In this document: in pieces, positions 34,842 to 44,831 of the stretch | Numbering within the stretch: position 1 is the first letter of the stretch | Layout: every line of letters begins with the position of its first letter | Assembly: GCF_013697085.1 (NCBI RefSeq) | Contig: NZ_JACEFT010000002.1 | Location: 1 to 64,000 of the forward strand | Source: Billgrantia kenyensis | Lineage (GTDB): Bacteria; Pseudomonadota; Gammaproteobacteria; Pseudomonadales; Halomonadaceae | DNA length: 64,000 nucleotides | Reading direction: 5' to 3' | Program-made: the position numbers and the translations under genes | Notes under the pieces: model-generated | The model's database searches: none | The model's input: only the letters and a program-made list of their open reading frames with translations | Told to the model about the DNA's origin: nothing

Positions 34842-36388
34842 ACCACCTCAATAACCAGGCCCGGGAGCATCTCTCGGCGCTGCTCGATGGCTTCGGCCTG
34901 CAGGGCGCAACGCCGCTGTCCAACTGGGTCGACGGCGCGCCCTGCCCGGGCGAAGGCGAGGCGATCACGTTGATCGATCCCGCCACCGGCGAGACGTTGC
35001 TCGGCTACCGCGACGCCGGCCCGGCTCCGGTCGAGCGCGCCGTTGCCGCCGCCACCCGGGCACAGCAGGCGTGGATGGCGCTCACTGCCAGCGAGCGCGG
35101 CCGGCGCATGAACGCCGCCGTGCGCGGCCTCGAAGGCCACGAGGAGGCGCTGGCCCAGCTCGAGAGCGTGGTAGCCGGCAAGCCGATCCGCGACTGCCGC
35201 GGCGAGGTCGGCAAGGTGCGCGAGATGTTCGAGTACTACGCCGGCTGGTGCGACAAGCAGCACGGTGAGGTGATCCCGGTACCCACCAGCCACCTCAACT
35301 ACGTACGCCACGTGCCCTATGGGGTAGTGGGCCAGATCACGCCGTGGAACGCGCCGATGTTCACCTGTGCCTGGCAGCTCGCCCCGGCCATCGCCGCCGG
35401 CAACGGCGTGGTGCTCAAGCCCTCGGAGCTCACCCCCTTCACCTCGGTGACGATCGCCCGGCTGCTGGAGCAGGGCGGCCTGCCCAAGGGGCTGGTCAAC
35501 ATCGTCAACGGCCTGGGCCCGAGCACCGGCGCGGCGCTCACCGGCAGCGAAGGCATCAGCAAGCTGGTGTTCGTCGGCTCGCCCCAGAGCGGGCGCCTGA
35601 TCGCCGAGGCCGGCGCCCGGCGCCTGGTGCCGAGCGTGCTGGAACTGGGCGGCAAGTCGGCCAACATCGTCTTCGCCGACGCCAGCCTCGACGCCGCCGT
35701 GGCAGGCGCCCAGGCGGCGATCTTCGCCGCGGCGGGACAGAGCTGCGTGGCCGGCTCGCGACTGCTGGTCCAGCGCGAGGCCTTCGCGGAGGTGACCGAG
35801 CGGCTGGCGCGTGCCGCAGCCGAGATCACCGTCGGCCTGCCCGCCGACGAGGCGACCCGCATGGGGCCGCTGCAGAACGCCCGCCAGTACGCACACGTGA
35901 CGCGCATGATCGAGGACGCCGTGGCCGCCGGCGCGCGGGTGATCGTCGGCGGCAGCCGCCCGGCAGGCTTGCCCGAGGAGGCACAGGGCTACTTCCTGGC
36001 CCCCACCGTACTGGTCGACGTCACCCCGGAAATGGAGATCGCCCGCGAGGAGGTGTTCGGCCCGGTGCTGGTGGCGATGCCCTTCGACGACGAGGCGGAT
36101 GCCGTACGCCTGGCCAACGCCACCCGCTTCGGCCTGGCCGGTGCGGTGTGGACCCAGGACCCGGCCCGCGCGCATCGGGTGGCCGCTCAGCTGCGCGCCG
36201 GCACGGTGTGGATCAACGGCTACAAGGCAATCAGCGTGATGTCGCCCTTCGGCGGCTTCGGCGACAGCGGCTTCGGCCGTTCCAGCGGCCTCGACGGCCT
36301 GCGCGAGTACACCCTGCCTCAGAGCGTATGGGTAGAGACCGCCAGCGAAGCCAGCGTGGCCATGGGCTACGGCAGCGGCGTGGGTTAA
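34838..36388 (+). CDS. NAD(P)-dependent aldehyde dehydrogenase
   Basis: 516 aa ALDH superfamily enzyme. Active-site Cys in AAGQSCVAGSRL, general-base Glu in LELGGKSANIV, cofactor motif VFVGSPQSGRLIAEAG and the PWNAPMF segment are all present. It would oxidise the aldehyde made by the overlapping hydroxyacid dehydrogenase. Among ALDHs it resembles betaine-aldehyde and semialdehyde types but lacks a feature fixing the substrate. Its 3' end overlaps the convergent LysR gene by four bases. Confidence 0.9.
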   Translation: MNHLNNQAREHLSALLDGFGLQGATPLSNWVDGAPCPGEGEAITLIDPATGETLLGYRDAGPAPVERAVAAATRAQQAWMALTASERGRRMNAAVRGLEGHEEALAQLESVVAGKPIRDCRGEVGKVREMFEYYAGWCDKQHGEVIPVPTSHLNYVRHVPYGVVGQITPWNAPMFTCAWQLAPAIAAGNGVVLKPSELTPFTSVTIARLLEQGGLPKGLVNIVNGLGPSTGAALTGSEGISKLVFVGSPQSGRLIAEAGARRLVPSVLELGGKSANIVFADASLDAAVAGAQAAIFAAAGQSCVAGSRLLVQREAFAEVTERLARAAAEITVGLPADEATRMGPLQNARQYAHVTRMIEDAVAAGARVIVGGSRPAGLPEEAQGYFLAPTVLVDVTPEMEIAREEVFGPVLVAMPFDDEADAVRLANATRFGLAGAVWTQDPARAHRVAAQLRAGTVWINGYKAISVMSPFGGFGDSGFGRSSGLDGLREYTLPQSVWVETASEASVAMGYGSGVG

Positions 36389-37314
36389 CGGATAGAGGTC
36401 GAATCGACGTTCTGGAAGGCCTGCATCCAGCGCTGCAGGTGGCGCAGGAGCAGGATACTGGCCTTGGGCTGCTGGCGGCCGATGCGGGTCACCATGTGCG
36501 CCTGGGAGCGCTGGAACAGCGGGTCGTCAACGGAGCGAGCCACCAGTCGCCCCTCGGCCAGGTCACCCGCCACGGCAAAGGCCGGCAGCAGAGTGATGCC
36601 CATGCCGCTGCGCACGTACTGGGCCAGGATGGCCATGGAGTTGGTGTTCATGGCCATGCGCGGCCGCAGCCGGGCCTGCAGAAATGCCTCGTCCACCATG
36701 TGGCGCACCTGATGGCTGGGGTCCCACATCGCCATGGGCGCCTCGCTCAGCTGCGCCAGGGTCAGAGGCTGAGCCTCTTCGGCCAGAGGATGATCGGGCG
36801 GCAATATGGCCATCAGCGGCTGCGGGCTCGAAACCCAGAAACGCAGCTGGTGATGGGTCCGCTCATGAAACATCAGGCCAATATGCGCCTGCTCATCGAT
36901 GACTGCCTCGATGATGCCCGAGGTACCGGCCAGGTGGATATCGATCTGAATACCGGTATATCGCTCGGTGAATTCACGCAGCGGCTTGGCCACCAGGTCG
37001 CCGACGAAGCCTTCGCCCACCACCAGCGCCACGGTGCCGGTCTCCATCCGCTGATAGGCTTCCAGCGAAGCAATGAAACTCTCGTCCAGGGCGCCGCGGC
37101 GCTCGCAGTATTCGAGCAGCATCTCGCCCACCGGCGTGGGCCGGATCCCCGTCCGCTTGCGCTCAAGCAGCGTGGCGCCCAGAGCCTCTTCCAGCAGGTT
37201 GAGTTGCCGGCTCACTGCCGACGGCGCGATATCGAGGCGAGCGGCGGCCTGGCGCACCGAGCCCGACTCCAGGGTGACTCTGAAATAGACCAGACGCTGG
37301 TGGGGTATGTCCAC
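36385..37314 (-). CDS. LysR-family transcriptional regulator of the catabolic cluster
   Basis: 309 aa. N-terminal helix-turn-helix (GSVRQAAARLDIAPSAVSRQ in part, then LNLLEEALGATLLER) and a C-terminal effector domain with GLMFHERTHHQLRFW and YVRSGMGITLLPAFAVAG. It sits directly downstream of and convergent with the aldehyde dehydrogenase, so it is the likely local regulator, though LysR regulators more often are divergent from their target. The effector is unknown. Confidence 0.88.
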   Translation of the reverse strand: MDIPHQRLVYFRVTLESGSVRQAAARLDIAPSAVSRQLNLLEEALGATLLERKRTGIRPTPVGEMLLEYCERRGALDESFIASLEAYQRMETGTVALVVGEGFVGDLVAKPLREFTERYTGIQIDIHLAGTSGIIEAVIDEQAHIGLMFHERTHHQLRFWVSSPQPLMAILPPDHPLAEEAQPLTLAQLSEAPMAMWDPSHQVRHMVDEAFLQARLRPRMAMNTNSMAILAQYVRSGMGITLLPAFAVAGDLAEGRLVARSVDDPLFQRSQAHMVTRIGRQQPKASILLLRHLQRWMQAFQNVDSTSIR

Positions 37315-37363
37315 GTCCTATTCCGCCGACTAAAGGCATGATAATTCGTGAAATGGTGCGGAC

Positions 37364-37720
37364 TCAGAGATGCTTGAGCAGCTTCTGCAGCTTCTGCAGA
37401 TCGCCCGAATCGCCCACCAGGCGCACCTTGCCGGCCATCATGCCGTCGAGAAAGGCCTGCTGGGTCGGCTTGCGCAGTACTCTTATCGCAGTGGCCTCGT
37501 CATCGAAGCGCAGCTCCAGGTCGAGATCCACCGGCAACCCGGCGCCGGCCTGAATCCCTTGGGGCGACATCAGGTAATGGCGGGCAATGGAAAGATCTTC
37601 CGTGGCAATACCCCAGTCGAGACGGCGTATCTCCGACAGGGTCTCACGGAAGGCAGGCTTGCGGCGCAGGGCGCGTTTGAGCATCCACCCAAGCAGCCAC
37701 AGCATGAGTCGCAGCTTCAT
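37364..37720 (-). CDS. Small conserved protein, possible SCP2-like lipid-binding domain
   Basis: 118 aa from the ATG at 37720. A basic/hydrophobic N-terminal helix (MKLRLMLWLLGWMLKRALRR) is followed by a compact domain with LELRFDDEATAIRVLRKPTQ and AFLDGMMAGKVRLVGD, the pattern seen in SCP2-like domains where a glycine-rich amphipathic strand ends the fold. The match is by eye and weak. The 20-residue amphipathic start may attach it to the membrane. Confidence 0.6.
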   Translation of the reverse strand: MKLRLMLWLLGWMLKRALRRKPAFRETLSEIRRLDWGIATEDLSIARHYLMSPQGIQAGAGLPVDLDLELRFDDEATAIRVLRKPTQQAFLDGMMAGKVRLVGDSGDLQKLQKLLKHL

Positions 37721-37798
37721 GTCGAGTCCGATTCGATCAGGTGGAAGGGTATCGCGGCCTGACAGTGCAGGCCGCGCCACGAAGGGTCACAGCGACGG

Positions 37799-38077
37799 TC
37801 AGCCCTTGCCGACGGCGTCCTTGAGCCCTTTGCCCGGCTTGAAGGCAACGGTCTTGCTGGCCGGAATGGCCAGCGGCTGGCCGGTCTGCGGGTTCTTGCC
37901 GGTACGCGCGGCGCGCTCGCGCACGGTAAAGGTACCGAAACCGATCAGGGAGACATCCTGCCCCTGGGCCACGCTGCCGGTGATCTCGTCGAGAATGACG
38001 TTGAGCACCTGGCTGGCCTTGTCCTTGGAAAGTTCCGCACGCTCGGCAATTGCCGCGGCGAGTTCTGGCTTACGCAT
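37799..38077 (-). CDS. hup: HU-family DNA-binding protein
   Basis: 92 aa from the ATG at 38077, with AGGAGG five bases upstream. The dimerisation helices (KPELAAAIAERAELSKDKASQ in part) lead to the saddle and the DNA-clasping arm GFGTFTVRERAARTGKNPQTGQ in part, with the intercalating Pro in the arm. It is a nucleoid protein. Adjacent to rubredoxin reductase as in Pseudomonas. The longer frame upstream lacks a ribosome site. Confidence 0.93.
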   Translation of the reverse strand: MRKPELAAAIAERAELSKDKASQVLNVILDEITGSVAQGQDVSLIGFGTFTVRERAARTGKNPQTGQPLAIPASKTVAFKPGKGLKDAVGKG

Positions 38078-38279
38078 ACAGCCCTCCTGGTATTGGCTTT
38101 TATCCCGGCCACGAAGCCGGTGAGTTGTTATCATGAACGAATCACGAAGGTATCGCCTGTCACTTCTTCCCCGGGAGAGCCCGTCCCCTTGACTGGGTTC
38201 TTCCCTTGCTCCTGAAGCTTCAAGCGCGGTTATCACCGCGTACCCCATGCTGATGAAGCCGGTCATGACGATGACGTGA

Positions 38280-39440
38280 CTAGCCTAGCAATGGCGGCAT
38301 TGCCCGCGCCAGCTCAACTTTCCGCTTCACGCGGCCTCCTGTCAACGCAAAGCCAATCAAACGTTCGTCTCGATCTTCGGCAAGAGCACTCAGGTTCCAT
38401 CCCTCTCCCTCGATGCGCCAGCGCACCGGCGCCTGCAGCGGGGGCAGTGCCACCACCGGCAGCAGAGGCGTCTTGACCAGCACAGGCCAAGCACCGTAGC
38501 TCACTTGAGTAGGCGTGCCAGCCAGCGTGCAGGCCAGCGCCTTGGCGCTAGCCTGCAGCGGCTGCACGTACATGGCATTGACCCCATCGACGCAGGCCAC
38601 GTCCCCCAACGCGTGGATGCCTGGTACGGAGGCAGCCAGATAGCGATCGACGTGAATACCGGCAGAGCCCACGGCCAGCCCGGCTGCCTCGGCCAGCTCG
38701 GTTCGCGGACGCAGGCCGGTTGCGACGAGCACCAGGTCGGCCTCGAGCTGGCGGCCATCGTCGAGCGACAGGCCGATGTCGCCACCGGTTTCTTCCAGAC
38801 GCAGGAGGCTGCGTCCCAGATTCAGCGCGATGCCGGCCTCGGCGAAGGCGTCGCCGAGGGCACGCCCCAGCGGCTCCGGCAACAGCCGGGGGAGCGGGGC
38901 ATCCTCGGGAGCAACCAGAGTCACCGCATGGCCGCCTGCCGCCAGGTCGTTGGCGAATTCGCAGCCCACCAGTCCGGCACCGACGATGGCCACGCGGGCT
39001 GGCCGGCCAAGGGACTCGAGGGCGGCGGAAAAGCGCCGATAGTCGTCCAGATCGTTGACGCTGAAGACACGGCCCGCAAGCGGCTCGGGAACGGCAAACG
39101 GCACGCTGGGGGCGGCCCCCGTGGCCAGCACCAGCTCGCCGAAAGGCAGGCTCTCCTCACCGATGTGCAGGCATCGCGCGTGCGTGTCGATGGCATCAAC
39201 CCGGGTATGAGTGCGCACCACCGCGCCCAGTTGATCGGCCAGTTCGAGGGCAGAGCGCATCGCCAGGCGTTCAGGCGCCAGGCGCTTGGCAAAGCCGGAG
39301 GAGAGCATCGGCTTGGAATAGTCGTCACCGCTGTCGGCAGTGATCAGGGTCACCTGACGTTCGGCATCCCGTTGACGCAGCTGCTTGAGCAGGCCGAAGC
39401 CGGCCATACCTGAACCGATAATGGTGAGAGGTCGACTCAT
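38280..39440 (-). CDS. rubB: Rubredoxin-NAD(+) reductase-type FAD oxidoreductase
   Basis: 386 aa two-dinucleotide-binding flavoprotein: FAD motif TIIGSGMAGFGLLKQ at the N-terminus, NADH motif VAIVGAGLVGCEFAND around 148-163, and the second FAD motif GIHALGDVACVDG. Similar proteins reduce rubredoxin for alkane hydroxylases or oxygen and peroxide detoxification. No rubredoxin gene is next to it here, unlike Pseudomonas where rubA genes adjoin, so the acceptor is unconfirmed. Confidence 0.85.
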   Translation of the reverse strand: MSRPLTIIGSGMAGFGLLKQLRQRDAERQVTLITADSGDDYSKPMLSSGFAKRLAPERLAMRSALELADQLGAVVRTHTRVDAIDTHARCLHIGEESLPFGELVLATGAAPSVPFAVPEPLAGRVFSVNDLDDYRRFSAALESLGRPARVAIVGAGLVGCEFANDLAAGGHAVTLVAPEDAPLPRLLPEPLGRALGDAFAEAGIALNLGRSLLRLEETGGDIGLSLDDGRQLEADLVLVATGLRPRTELAEAAGLAVGSAGIHVDRYLAASVPGIHALGDVACVDGVNAMYVQPLQASAKALACTLAGTPTQVSYGAWPVLVKTPLLPVVALPPLQAPVRWRIEGEGWNLSALAEDRDERLIGFALTGGRVKRKVELARAMPPLLG

Positions 39441-39540
39441 GAGACTCCCTTAAGAGGCGGAAACTCGCCTGCCGGCACGAAGAAGTAGGTCAGTTCAGCA
39501 TGTTACACTATGCGCCCCAAGTGAGACCCGGAGAGTGCCG

Positions 39541-40098
39541 GTGAACCGGAACCATGCGGAGCGCCAAGCCAAGCCACCCCATACCCCCACCTGGCGCCCC
39601 CTGGCCGCGGGACGCCCCGCGATGAGCCCGGCCTGGTGGAGCTGGGTCGCCTCGCGGGACTCGCTCACGTCACGACTGATTTCGGCCGGAACCGGCCGCA
39701 CCTTTCGCGTTCGCCTGCTCGGCCAGGGCCTGGGTAAACCGCGAGCCGACGAGGCTCACGCCCTGCGGCTGCCTCTCGACCGCCTTGCCTGGCTGCGCGA
39801 AGTGGCCCTCTGCCTGGACGAACGGCCCTGGGTGGTGGCCCGCTCGGTGGCACCGCTGGCACATCTGCGCGGCCAGCGCCTCGAGCGACTAGGCGAGCGC
39901 TCACTGGGAAGCTGGCTGTTTCGCCAGCCCGACCTCGAGCGCAGCCCCATCGAAGTCACGGCCACTCCGGCCCCCTTCCACCCCCTGGCAGGCCCTTGGG
40001 GCCGTCGCTCGGTGTTCCGTCACGGCCGCTTCGCGGTGCTGGTGCAGGAGTTCTTCCTCGATACCATGACGGATGAATTGGGCCTGCCATCACGCTAG
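39541..40098 (+). CDS. ubiC: Chorismate pyruvate-lyase
   Basis: Removes pyruvate from chorismate to give 4-hydroxybenzoate, first committed step of ubiquinone synthesis. 185 aa from the GTG at 39541, chosen because GGAGA lies six bases upstream; a GTG two codons earlier would sit on that site. Conserved residues include the DSLTSRL segment, [18 protein letters not shown], and the terminal [20 protein letters not shown] in part. ubiA follows after 29 bases. Confidence 0.9.
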   Translation: MNRNHAERQAKPPHTPTWRPLAAGRPAMSPAWWSWVASRDSLTSRLISAGTGRTFRVRLLGQGLGKPRADEAHALRLPLDRLAWLREVALCLDERPWVVARSVAPLAHLRGQRLERLGERSLGSWLFRQPDLERSPIEVTATPAPFHPLAGPWGRRSVFRHGRFAVLVQEFFLDTMTDELGLPSR

Positions 40099-40127
40099 GA
40101 TGGACCCCATCGAATGAGGAGATACCG

Positions 40128-41021
40128 ATGGATCGCTCGCTGATGCGCCCCAAGGGGCTGGCACGTCTGCCCGACTTCCTGCAGCTGATGCGCCTGGATC
40201 GTCCCATCGGCACCTGGCTGCTGATGTGGCCCACATTCTGGGCGCTGTGGGTGGCCGCTGCCGGTATTCCCGAGCGACACTTGGTACTGATCTTCGTGGC
40301 GGGTGTCTACCTGATGCGCGCCGCCGGCTGCGTGATCAACGACTATGCCGACCGCCACTTCGACGGGCATGTGAAACGCACCAAGCATCGCCCGCTGGCC
40401 ACCGGACGCATCAGCGAGCAAGAGGCCAAAGTGCTGTTCGCCAGCCTGGTCGCAAGCGCCTTCGTGCTGGTGCTCTTCACCAACCTCTTCACCGTCATGC
40501 TGTCACTGGTGGGCGTGGCACTGGCCTTCATCTATCCGTTCATGAAGCGCTATACCCACCTGCCGCAGCTGTTCCTCGGCGCAGCCTTCTCCTGGGCCAT
40601 TCCCATGGCCTTCGGCGCGGTGCTTGGCCACATCCCCCTCGAGGCGTGGCTGCTGTTCGCCGCCAATGTGGCCTGGACCGTGGCCTACGACACCGAGTAC
40701 GCCATGGTCGATCGCGACGACGACCTCAAGATCGGCATCAAGTCCACCGCGGTGCTGCTGGGCCGCGCCGACAAGATCGCCATCGGCATACTCCAGCTGG
40801 TGACCCTTGGCCTACTGGGCTGGGTCGGTGTGCGCCTGGGCCTTGGCGCGTTCTTCTGGCTGGGCCTGGCAGGCATGGCGGCCACCTTCATCCATCAGCA
40901 GTTTCTGATTCGCTCTCGTGAGCGCGAGCCCTGCTTCCAGGCCTTTCTCAACAACCACTGGTCTGGCCTGCTGGTCTTCGCCGGCATCGCCCTGAGCCTG
41001 TGGCCGGAGGTCGGTGCCTGA
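40128..41021 (+). CDS. ubiA: 4-hydroxybenzoate polyprenyltransferase
   Basis: 297-aa intramembrane prenyltransferase attaching the polyprenyl tail to 4-hydroxybenzoate. About eight or nine helices. The two Mg-diphosphate motifs are [20 protein letters not shown] (first) and [16 protein letters not shown] (second). GAGGAG precedes the ATG. Forms ubiCA with the upstream gene. Confidence 0.95.
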   Translation: MDRSLMRPKGLARLPDFLQLMRLDRPIGTWLLMWPTFWALWVAAAGIPERHLVLIFVAGVYLMRAAGCVINDYADRHFDGHVKRTKHRPLATGRISEQEAKVLFASLVASAFVLVLFTNLFTVMLSLVGVALAFIYPFMKRYTHLPQLFLGAAFSWAIPMAFGAVLGHIPLEAWLLFAANVAWTVAYDTEYAMVDRDDDLKIGIKSTAVLLGRADKIAIGILQLVTLGLLGWVGVRLGLGAFFWLGLAGMAATFIHQQFLIRSREREPCFQAFLNNHWSGLLVFAGIALSLWPEVGA

Positions 41022-41037
41022 AGGCGCTATGGCGGCC

Positions 41038-41055
41038 ATGTCACGCAACTGTCAT
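41038..41055 (+). promoter_or_regulatory. PHO box upstream of phoB
   Basis: ATGTCACGCAACTGTCAT has two seven-base half-sites with the 11-base period of PhoB boxes (consensus CTGTCAT-N4-CTGTCAT). It lies 51 bases before the phoB ATG. A weak -10 (TCAGAT at 41066-41071) sits ten bases downstream, fitting autoregulation of phoBR. Confidence 0.7.
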
Positions 41056-41106
41056 CATGTCGTGGTCAGATCGTCACCGACCCGTTACTGACCGCGAGGC
41101 TTCGGG

Positions 41107-41796
41107 ATGACCGCCAAGACCGTTCTGATCGTTGATGACGAAGCGCCGATCCGCGAGATGATCGCGGTGGCGTTGGAGATGGCCGACTATCGTGTGCTCG
41201 AGGCCGCCAATGCCCAGAGCGCCCACGCCATCATCGTCGACCACCAACCTGACCTGGTCCTGCTCGACTGGATGATGCCCGGCACTAGCGGCATCGAACT
41301 GGCACGCCGGCTCAAGCGCGAGGAAGCCACTCGCGAGCTGCCGATCATCATGCTCACCGCCAAGAGCGAGGAAGACAACAAGATCCAGGGCCTGGAAGCC
41401 GGCGCCGACGACTACATCACCAAGCCCTTTTCGCCCCGCGAGCTGGTGGCCCGGCTCAAGGCGGTACTGCGCCGCACCACCCCCAAGGGCGTCGAGGAGC
41501 CGGTGGAGGTGGATGGACTGGTACTTGATCCCATCAGCCACCGGGTCAGCGCCCACGGTGCGCCGCTGGAGATGGGCCCCACCGAGTACCGGCTGCTGCA
41601 GTTCTTCATGACCCATCAGGAGCGCGCCTACACCCGCAGCCAGCTGCTCGACCAGGTCTGGGGCGGCAATGTCTACGTCGAGGAACGTACCGTGGACGTG
41701 CATATCCGCCGCCTGCGCAAGGCCCTGGGCGACGCCCACCAGCACCTGGTCCAGACCGTGCGCGGCACCGGCTACCGCTTCTCCAACAAGGGCTGA
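41107..41796 (+). CDS. phoB: Phosphate regulon response regulator PhoB
   Basis: 229 aa OmpR-type regulator. Receiver domain with acidic pair DD at 10-11, phospho-acceptor Asp54 (LLDWMMPG) and Lys in [13 protein letters not shown]. The C-terminal winged helix ends in [20 protein letters not shown] and GTGYRFS. It activates phosphate-starvation genes by binding PHO boxes. phoR starts two bases after its stop. Confidence 0.96.
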   Translation: MTAKTVLIVDDEAPIREMIAVALEMADYRVLEAANAQSAHAIIVDHQPDLVLLDWMMPGTSGIELARRLKREEATRELPIIMLTAKSEEDNKIQGLEAGADDYITKPFSPRELVARLKAVLRRTTPKGVEEPVEVDGLVLDPISHRVSAHGAPLEMGPTEYRLLQFFMTHQERAYTRSQLLDQVWGGNVYVEERTVDVHIRRLRKALGDAHQHLVQTVRGTGYRFSNKG

Positions 41797-41797
41797 C

Positions 41798-43111
41798 GTG
41801 CGCGCCTGGCGACATGAACTCTGGCGCCTCGGCCTGCTCATCGCCGCCGGCGTCCTGCTCGGCTGGCTGCTGGGCTCCCCCGGCCTGGGCCTCGCCGCCG
41901 CCCTTGCCATGCGCCTGGCCTACCATCTCAAGCAGCTCCACGCGCTGCGCCGCTGGCTGACGCGCCACCCGCATGACGAACCGCCCGCTGCCCAGGGGCT
42001 GTGGGGTGAGCTATTCGACAGGCTGTATCGCTACCAGAAAGGGCAGCGCCAGACCCAGCAGCGGCTGCAGGCAACGCTGAAGCGCATCCAGGAGTCTTCG
42101 GAGGCGATGCGCGACAGCGTGGTGATGCTCGACCAGCAGGGCGACCTGGAGTGGTGGAACAGTGCCGCCGAGCGCATGCTGGGGCTCGAGGCTGCACATG
42201 ATCGCGGCCAGCACATCACCAACCTGATCCGCGACCCGCGCTTTGTCGCCTACTTCACCGCCCGCGACTACCGCGAGCCGCTCACGCTGCCCTCGCCGGT
42301 GGACGAACATCAGGTGCTGCAGTTCCAGATCACCCTCTACGGCGACGACGAGCGGCTGCTGATGGCCCGCGACATCACTCGCCTGCATCGCCTGGAGGAG
42401 ATGCGCCGGGACTTCGTCGCCAATGTCTCCCATGAACTGCGAACGCCGCTGACGGTACTGGCAGGCTACCTCGAGACCTACGCCACCTATGCCGAGCAGT
42501 TGCCGCCGCGCCTGGCCGGGGGACTTGCCCGCATGCAGGAGCAGACCCAGCGCATGCAGAACCTGGTCAATGACCTGCTGCTGCTTTCGCGGCTGGAGAT
42601 CGACCAGGGCGGCGATGATCACTGTGCGCTGGAGATGACATCCATCCTCGAGGAAGTCCGCCAGGACGCCGAGGCGCTCTCCGCGGGGCGCCATCGAATT
42701 GCCATCGAGGTCGACGAAAACCGTTGGCTGTTGGGCAGCGACCCGGAGGTCCACAGCGCGCTTTCCAATCTCGCCTCCAATGCGGTGCGCTACAGCGCCG
42801 AAGGCTGCCACATCACGCTGCGCTGGAAGCCGCACGTGAAGGGAGCCTGCCTGGAAGTGGAAGATGACGGCGAAGGCATCGACCCCGCCCACATCCCCCG
42901 GCTGACGGAGCGCTTCTACCGCGTCGACAAGGGCCGCAGCAGCGAGACCGGCGGCACCGGTCTGGGACTGGCCATCGTCAAGCATGTGCTGCTGCGCCAC
43001 GACGCGCATCTGGAGATCGAATCCCTCCCGGGCCGCGGTGCCCTGTTCCGCTGCGTCTTTCCTGCCTCGCGGCTGGTGACCCATCCCGGAATCGAACAAG
43101 CCACCGGCTGA
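41798..43111 (+). CDS. phoR: Phosphate regulon sensor kinase PhoR
   Basis: 437 aa from the GTG at 41798, which uses AAGGG at the end of phoB as its ribosome site. One or two N-terminal membrane helices (about 8-45), a PAS domain (about 95-200), the dimerisation His in FVANVSHELRTPLTVLAGY, and ATPase boxes N (LSNLASNAVRYS), G1 (DDGEGI) and G2 (GGTGLGLAI). Like other PhoR proteins it has no large periplasmic sensor, so Pst/PhoU must signal phosphate status. Confidence 0.95.
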   Translation: MRAWRHELWRLGLLIAAGVLLGWLLGSPGLGLAAALAMRLAYHLKQLHALRRWLTRHPHDEPPAAQGLWGELFDRLYRYQKGQRQTQQRLQATLKRIQESSEAMRDSVVMLDQQGDLEWWNSAAERMLGLEAAHDRGQHITNLIRDPRFVAYFTARDYREPLTLPSPVDEHQVLQFQITLYGDDERLLMARDITRLHRLEEMRRDFVANVSHELRTPLTVLAGYLETYATYAEQLPPRLAGGLARMQEQTQRMQNLVNDLLLLSRLEIDQGGDDHCALEMTSILEEVRQDAEALSAGRHRIAIEVDENRWLLGSDPEVHSALSNLASNAVRYSAEGCHITLRWKPHVKGACLEVEDDGEGIDPAHIPRLTERFYRVDKGRSSETGGTGLGLAIVKHVLLRHDAHLEIESLPGRGALFRCVFPASRLVTHPGIEQATG

Positions 43112-43236
43112 CTCCCTTCCGCCGGGAAGACCCCACTCGCCATGGTAGATCCAGGGAAGTAGCCCCGCAGGCCGCGGCGGTAGACCAGCCGTGTCCCGCG
43201 GGTGAGTGCCGAAAAGGGATTCCGTAGCTCTCGGTG

Positions 43237-43965
43237 TCACTCCTTGCGAGTGAGGGCTTCCTCGTCGAGCTGGTCGGTGTCCATGTGGCGGATGTCGAGC
43301 CCCTTGACCAGATAGATGACGTACTCGGCGAGGTTGTCAGCATGGTCGCCGACGCGTTCCAGCGCACGCAGGATCCACATGACGTTGAGCACCGGGCCGA
43401 TGGCACGGCTATCCTCCATCATGAAGGTCATCAGCGAACGCATGGCGCTGCCGTACTCGTCGTCCACCGACTCGTCCTCGTGCACCACACGCAACGCCAG
43501 CTCGGTGTCGAAGCGGGCAAAAGCGGTCAGAGCGTCGCGCAGCATGCGCCGAACATGCTCGCTGATGTGGCGCACCTCGACCAGGCCGCGAACGTTGTTG
43601 CCGTTGTCGATCAAGGTCAGCGCATTGCGCGCGATCTTGCTCGCTTCGTCGCCGATGCGCTCCAGGTCGGCGGTGGCGCGAATCACCGCCAGCACCAGCC
43701 GAAGGTCGGAGGCGGCCGGCTGGCGGCGCGCCAGGACCCGGGTGCATTCGTCGTCGATCCTGAGCTGCATGGCATTGACGTCGCGATCGCGGTCACGCAC
43801 CTTCTCTGCCAGGCGGCTGTCGCCTTCGAGCAGCGCCTGGATCGCCTCCTGGACCTGCTGTTCGACCAGTCCTCCCATGGTCATCAAGTGGGTCTTCAGC
43901 GCCTCCAGCTCCTGGTTGAACTGGCGGGAAATGTGCTGGCTGTGGGTCTCGCTGGTGATCTCCAT
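43237..43965 (-). CDS. phoU: Phosphate signalling protein PhoU
   Basis: 242 aa, two three-helix bundles with the repeated metal-binding patterns: DRDVNAMQLRIDDECTRVLA in part, ATADLERIGDEASKIARNA in part, and ERVGDHADNLAEYVIYLVKG in part. It connects PstB activity to inhibition of PhoR. GAGGAG precedes the ATG; pstB lies 32 bases upstream on the same strand. Confidence 0.95.
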   Translation of the reverse strand: MEITSETHSQHISRQFNQELEALKTHLMTMGGLVEQQVQEAIQALLEGDSRLAEKVRDRDRDVNAMQLRIDDECTRVLARRQPAASDLRLVLAVIRATADLERIGDEASKIARNALTLIDNGNNVRGLVEVRHISEHVRRMLRDALTAFARFDTELALRVVHEDESVDDEYGSAMRSLMTFMMEDSRAIGPVLNVMWILRALERVGDHADNLAEYVIYLVKGLDIRHMDTDQLDEEALTRKE

Positions 43966-43997
43966 CGTTCTCTCCTCGGGCCGCTCAGGCCAGCCCG

Positions 43998-44831
43998 TCA
44001 GGCCATGCGGCCGGTAATGTAGTTTTCGGTACGCCGCAGCGTGGGGTTGGTGAACAGGATGTCGGTGGGGGCGTACTCCACCAGCTCACCCTCCTGCAGG
44101 AAAGCGGTGTAGTCGGAAACCCGCGCCGCCTGCTGCATGTTGTGGGTTACCAGGATCAGCGTGAGCTGCGATTTCAGCCCACGAATCAGCTCCTCGATCT
44201 TCAGCGTCGAGATCGGATCCAATGCCGAGGCCGGCTCGTCGAGCAGCAGCACCTCGGGGCGCACCGCCAGCGAGCGGGCGATCACCAGGCGCTGCTGTTG
44301 GCCACCGGAGAGCGACCAGGCCGAGGCACGCAGGCGATCCTTCACCTCATCCCACAGCGCCGCGGCCTGCAGCGCCCACTCCACGATGTCGTCCATGCGT
44401 CGTCGCGTCAGCCCCCCCTGCAGACGCAGGCCGAAGGCCACGTTCTCGTAGATCGACATGGGGAAGGGGTTGGGCACCTGGAACACCATGCCGACGCGAC
44501 GACGCAGCTCGTCCACCGCCACTTCCGGGGCGTGGATATCCTGCCCTTCAAGCAGGATCCGCCCCTCGTGGCTGACATTCTCGTTGAGGTCGTGAAGCCG
44601 ATTGAGCGCCCGCAGCAGGGTCGACTTGCCGCAGCCGGAAGGGCCGATGAAGGCCGTGACCCGGTGACGCGGCACGCGCAGAGAAATCTCCTGCAGCGCC
44701 GGCTTTCCCCCGTAGGCCAGGCTTAGCGCCTCAACCTGGAAGCAGCTGGCCTCAGCGGGAAAGTCGATGATCGAGCCCGAAGCGGCTGGTTGGAATCGGG
44801 ACGGTATGGATATCGGCAACGTCGACCTCAT
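43998..44831 (-). CDS. pstB: Phosphate ABC transporter ATPase
   Basis: 277 aa. Walker [11 protein letters not shown]-loop [15 protein letters not shown], signature [13 protein letters not shown], Walker [13 protein letters not shown] and switch His in [12 protein letters not shown]. An N-terminal extension of about 30 residues precedes the ABC fold. The ATG overlaps the pstA stop by one base. It powers phosphate uptake through PstCA. Confidence 0.96.
   Translation of the reverse strand: MRSTLPISIPSRFQPAASGSIIDFPAEASCFQVEALSLAYGGKPALQEISLRVPRHRVTAFIGPSGCGKSTLLRALNRLHDLNENVSHEGRILLEGQDIHAPEVAVDELRRRVGMVFQVPNPFPMSIYENVAFGLRLQGGLTRRRMDDIVEWALQAAALWDEVKDRLRASAWSLSGGQQQRLVIARSLAVRPEVLLLDEPASALDPISTLKIEELIRGLKSQLTLILVTHNMQQAARVSDYTAFLQEGELVEYAPTDILFTNPTLRRTENYITGRMA

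Noticed and set aside
34475..36175. A 566-codon open frame antisense to the dehydrogenase and ALDH genes
   Set aside because: It is low-complexity in translation, has no recognisable motif, and lies opposite two clear enzyme genes; such frames are common in GC-rich DNA.
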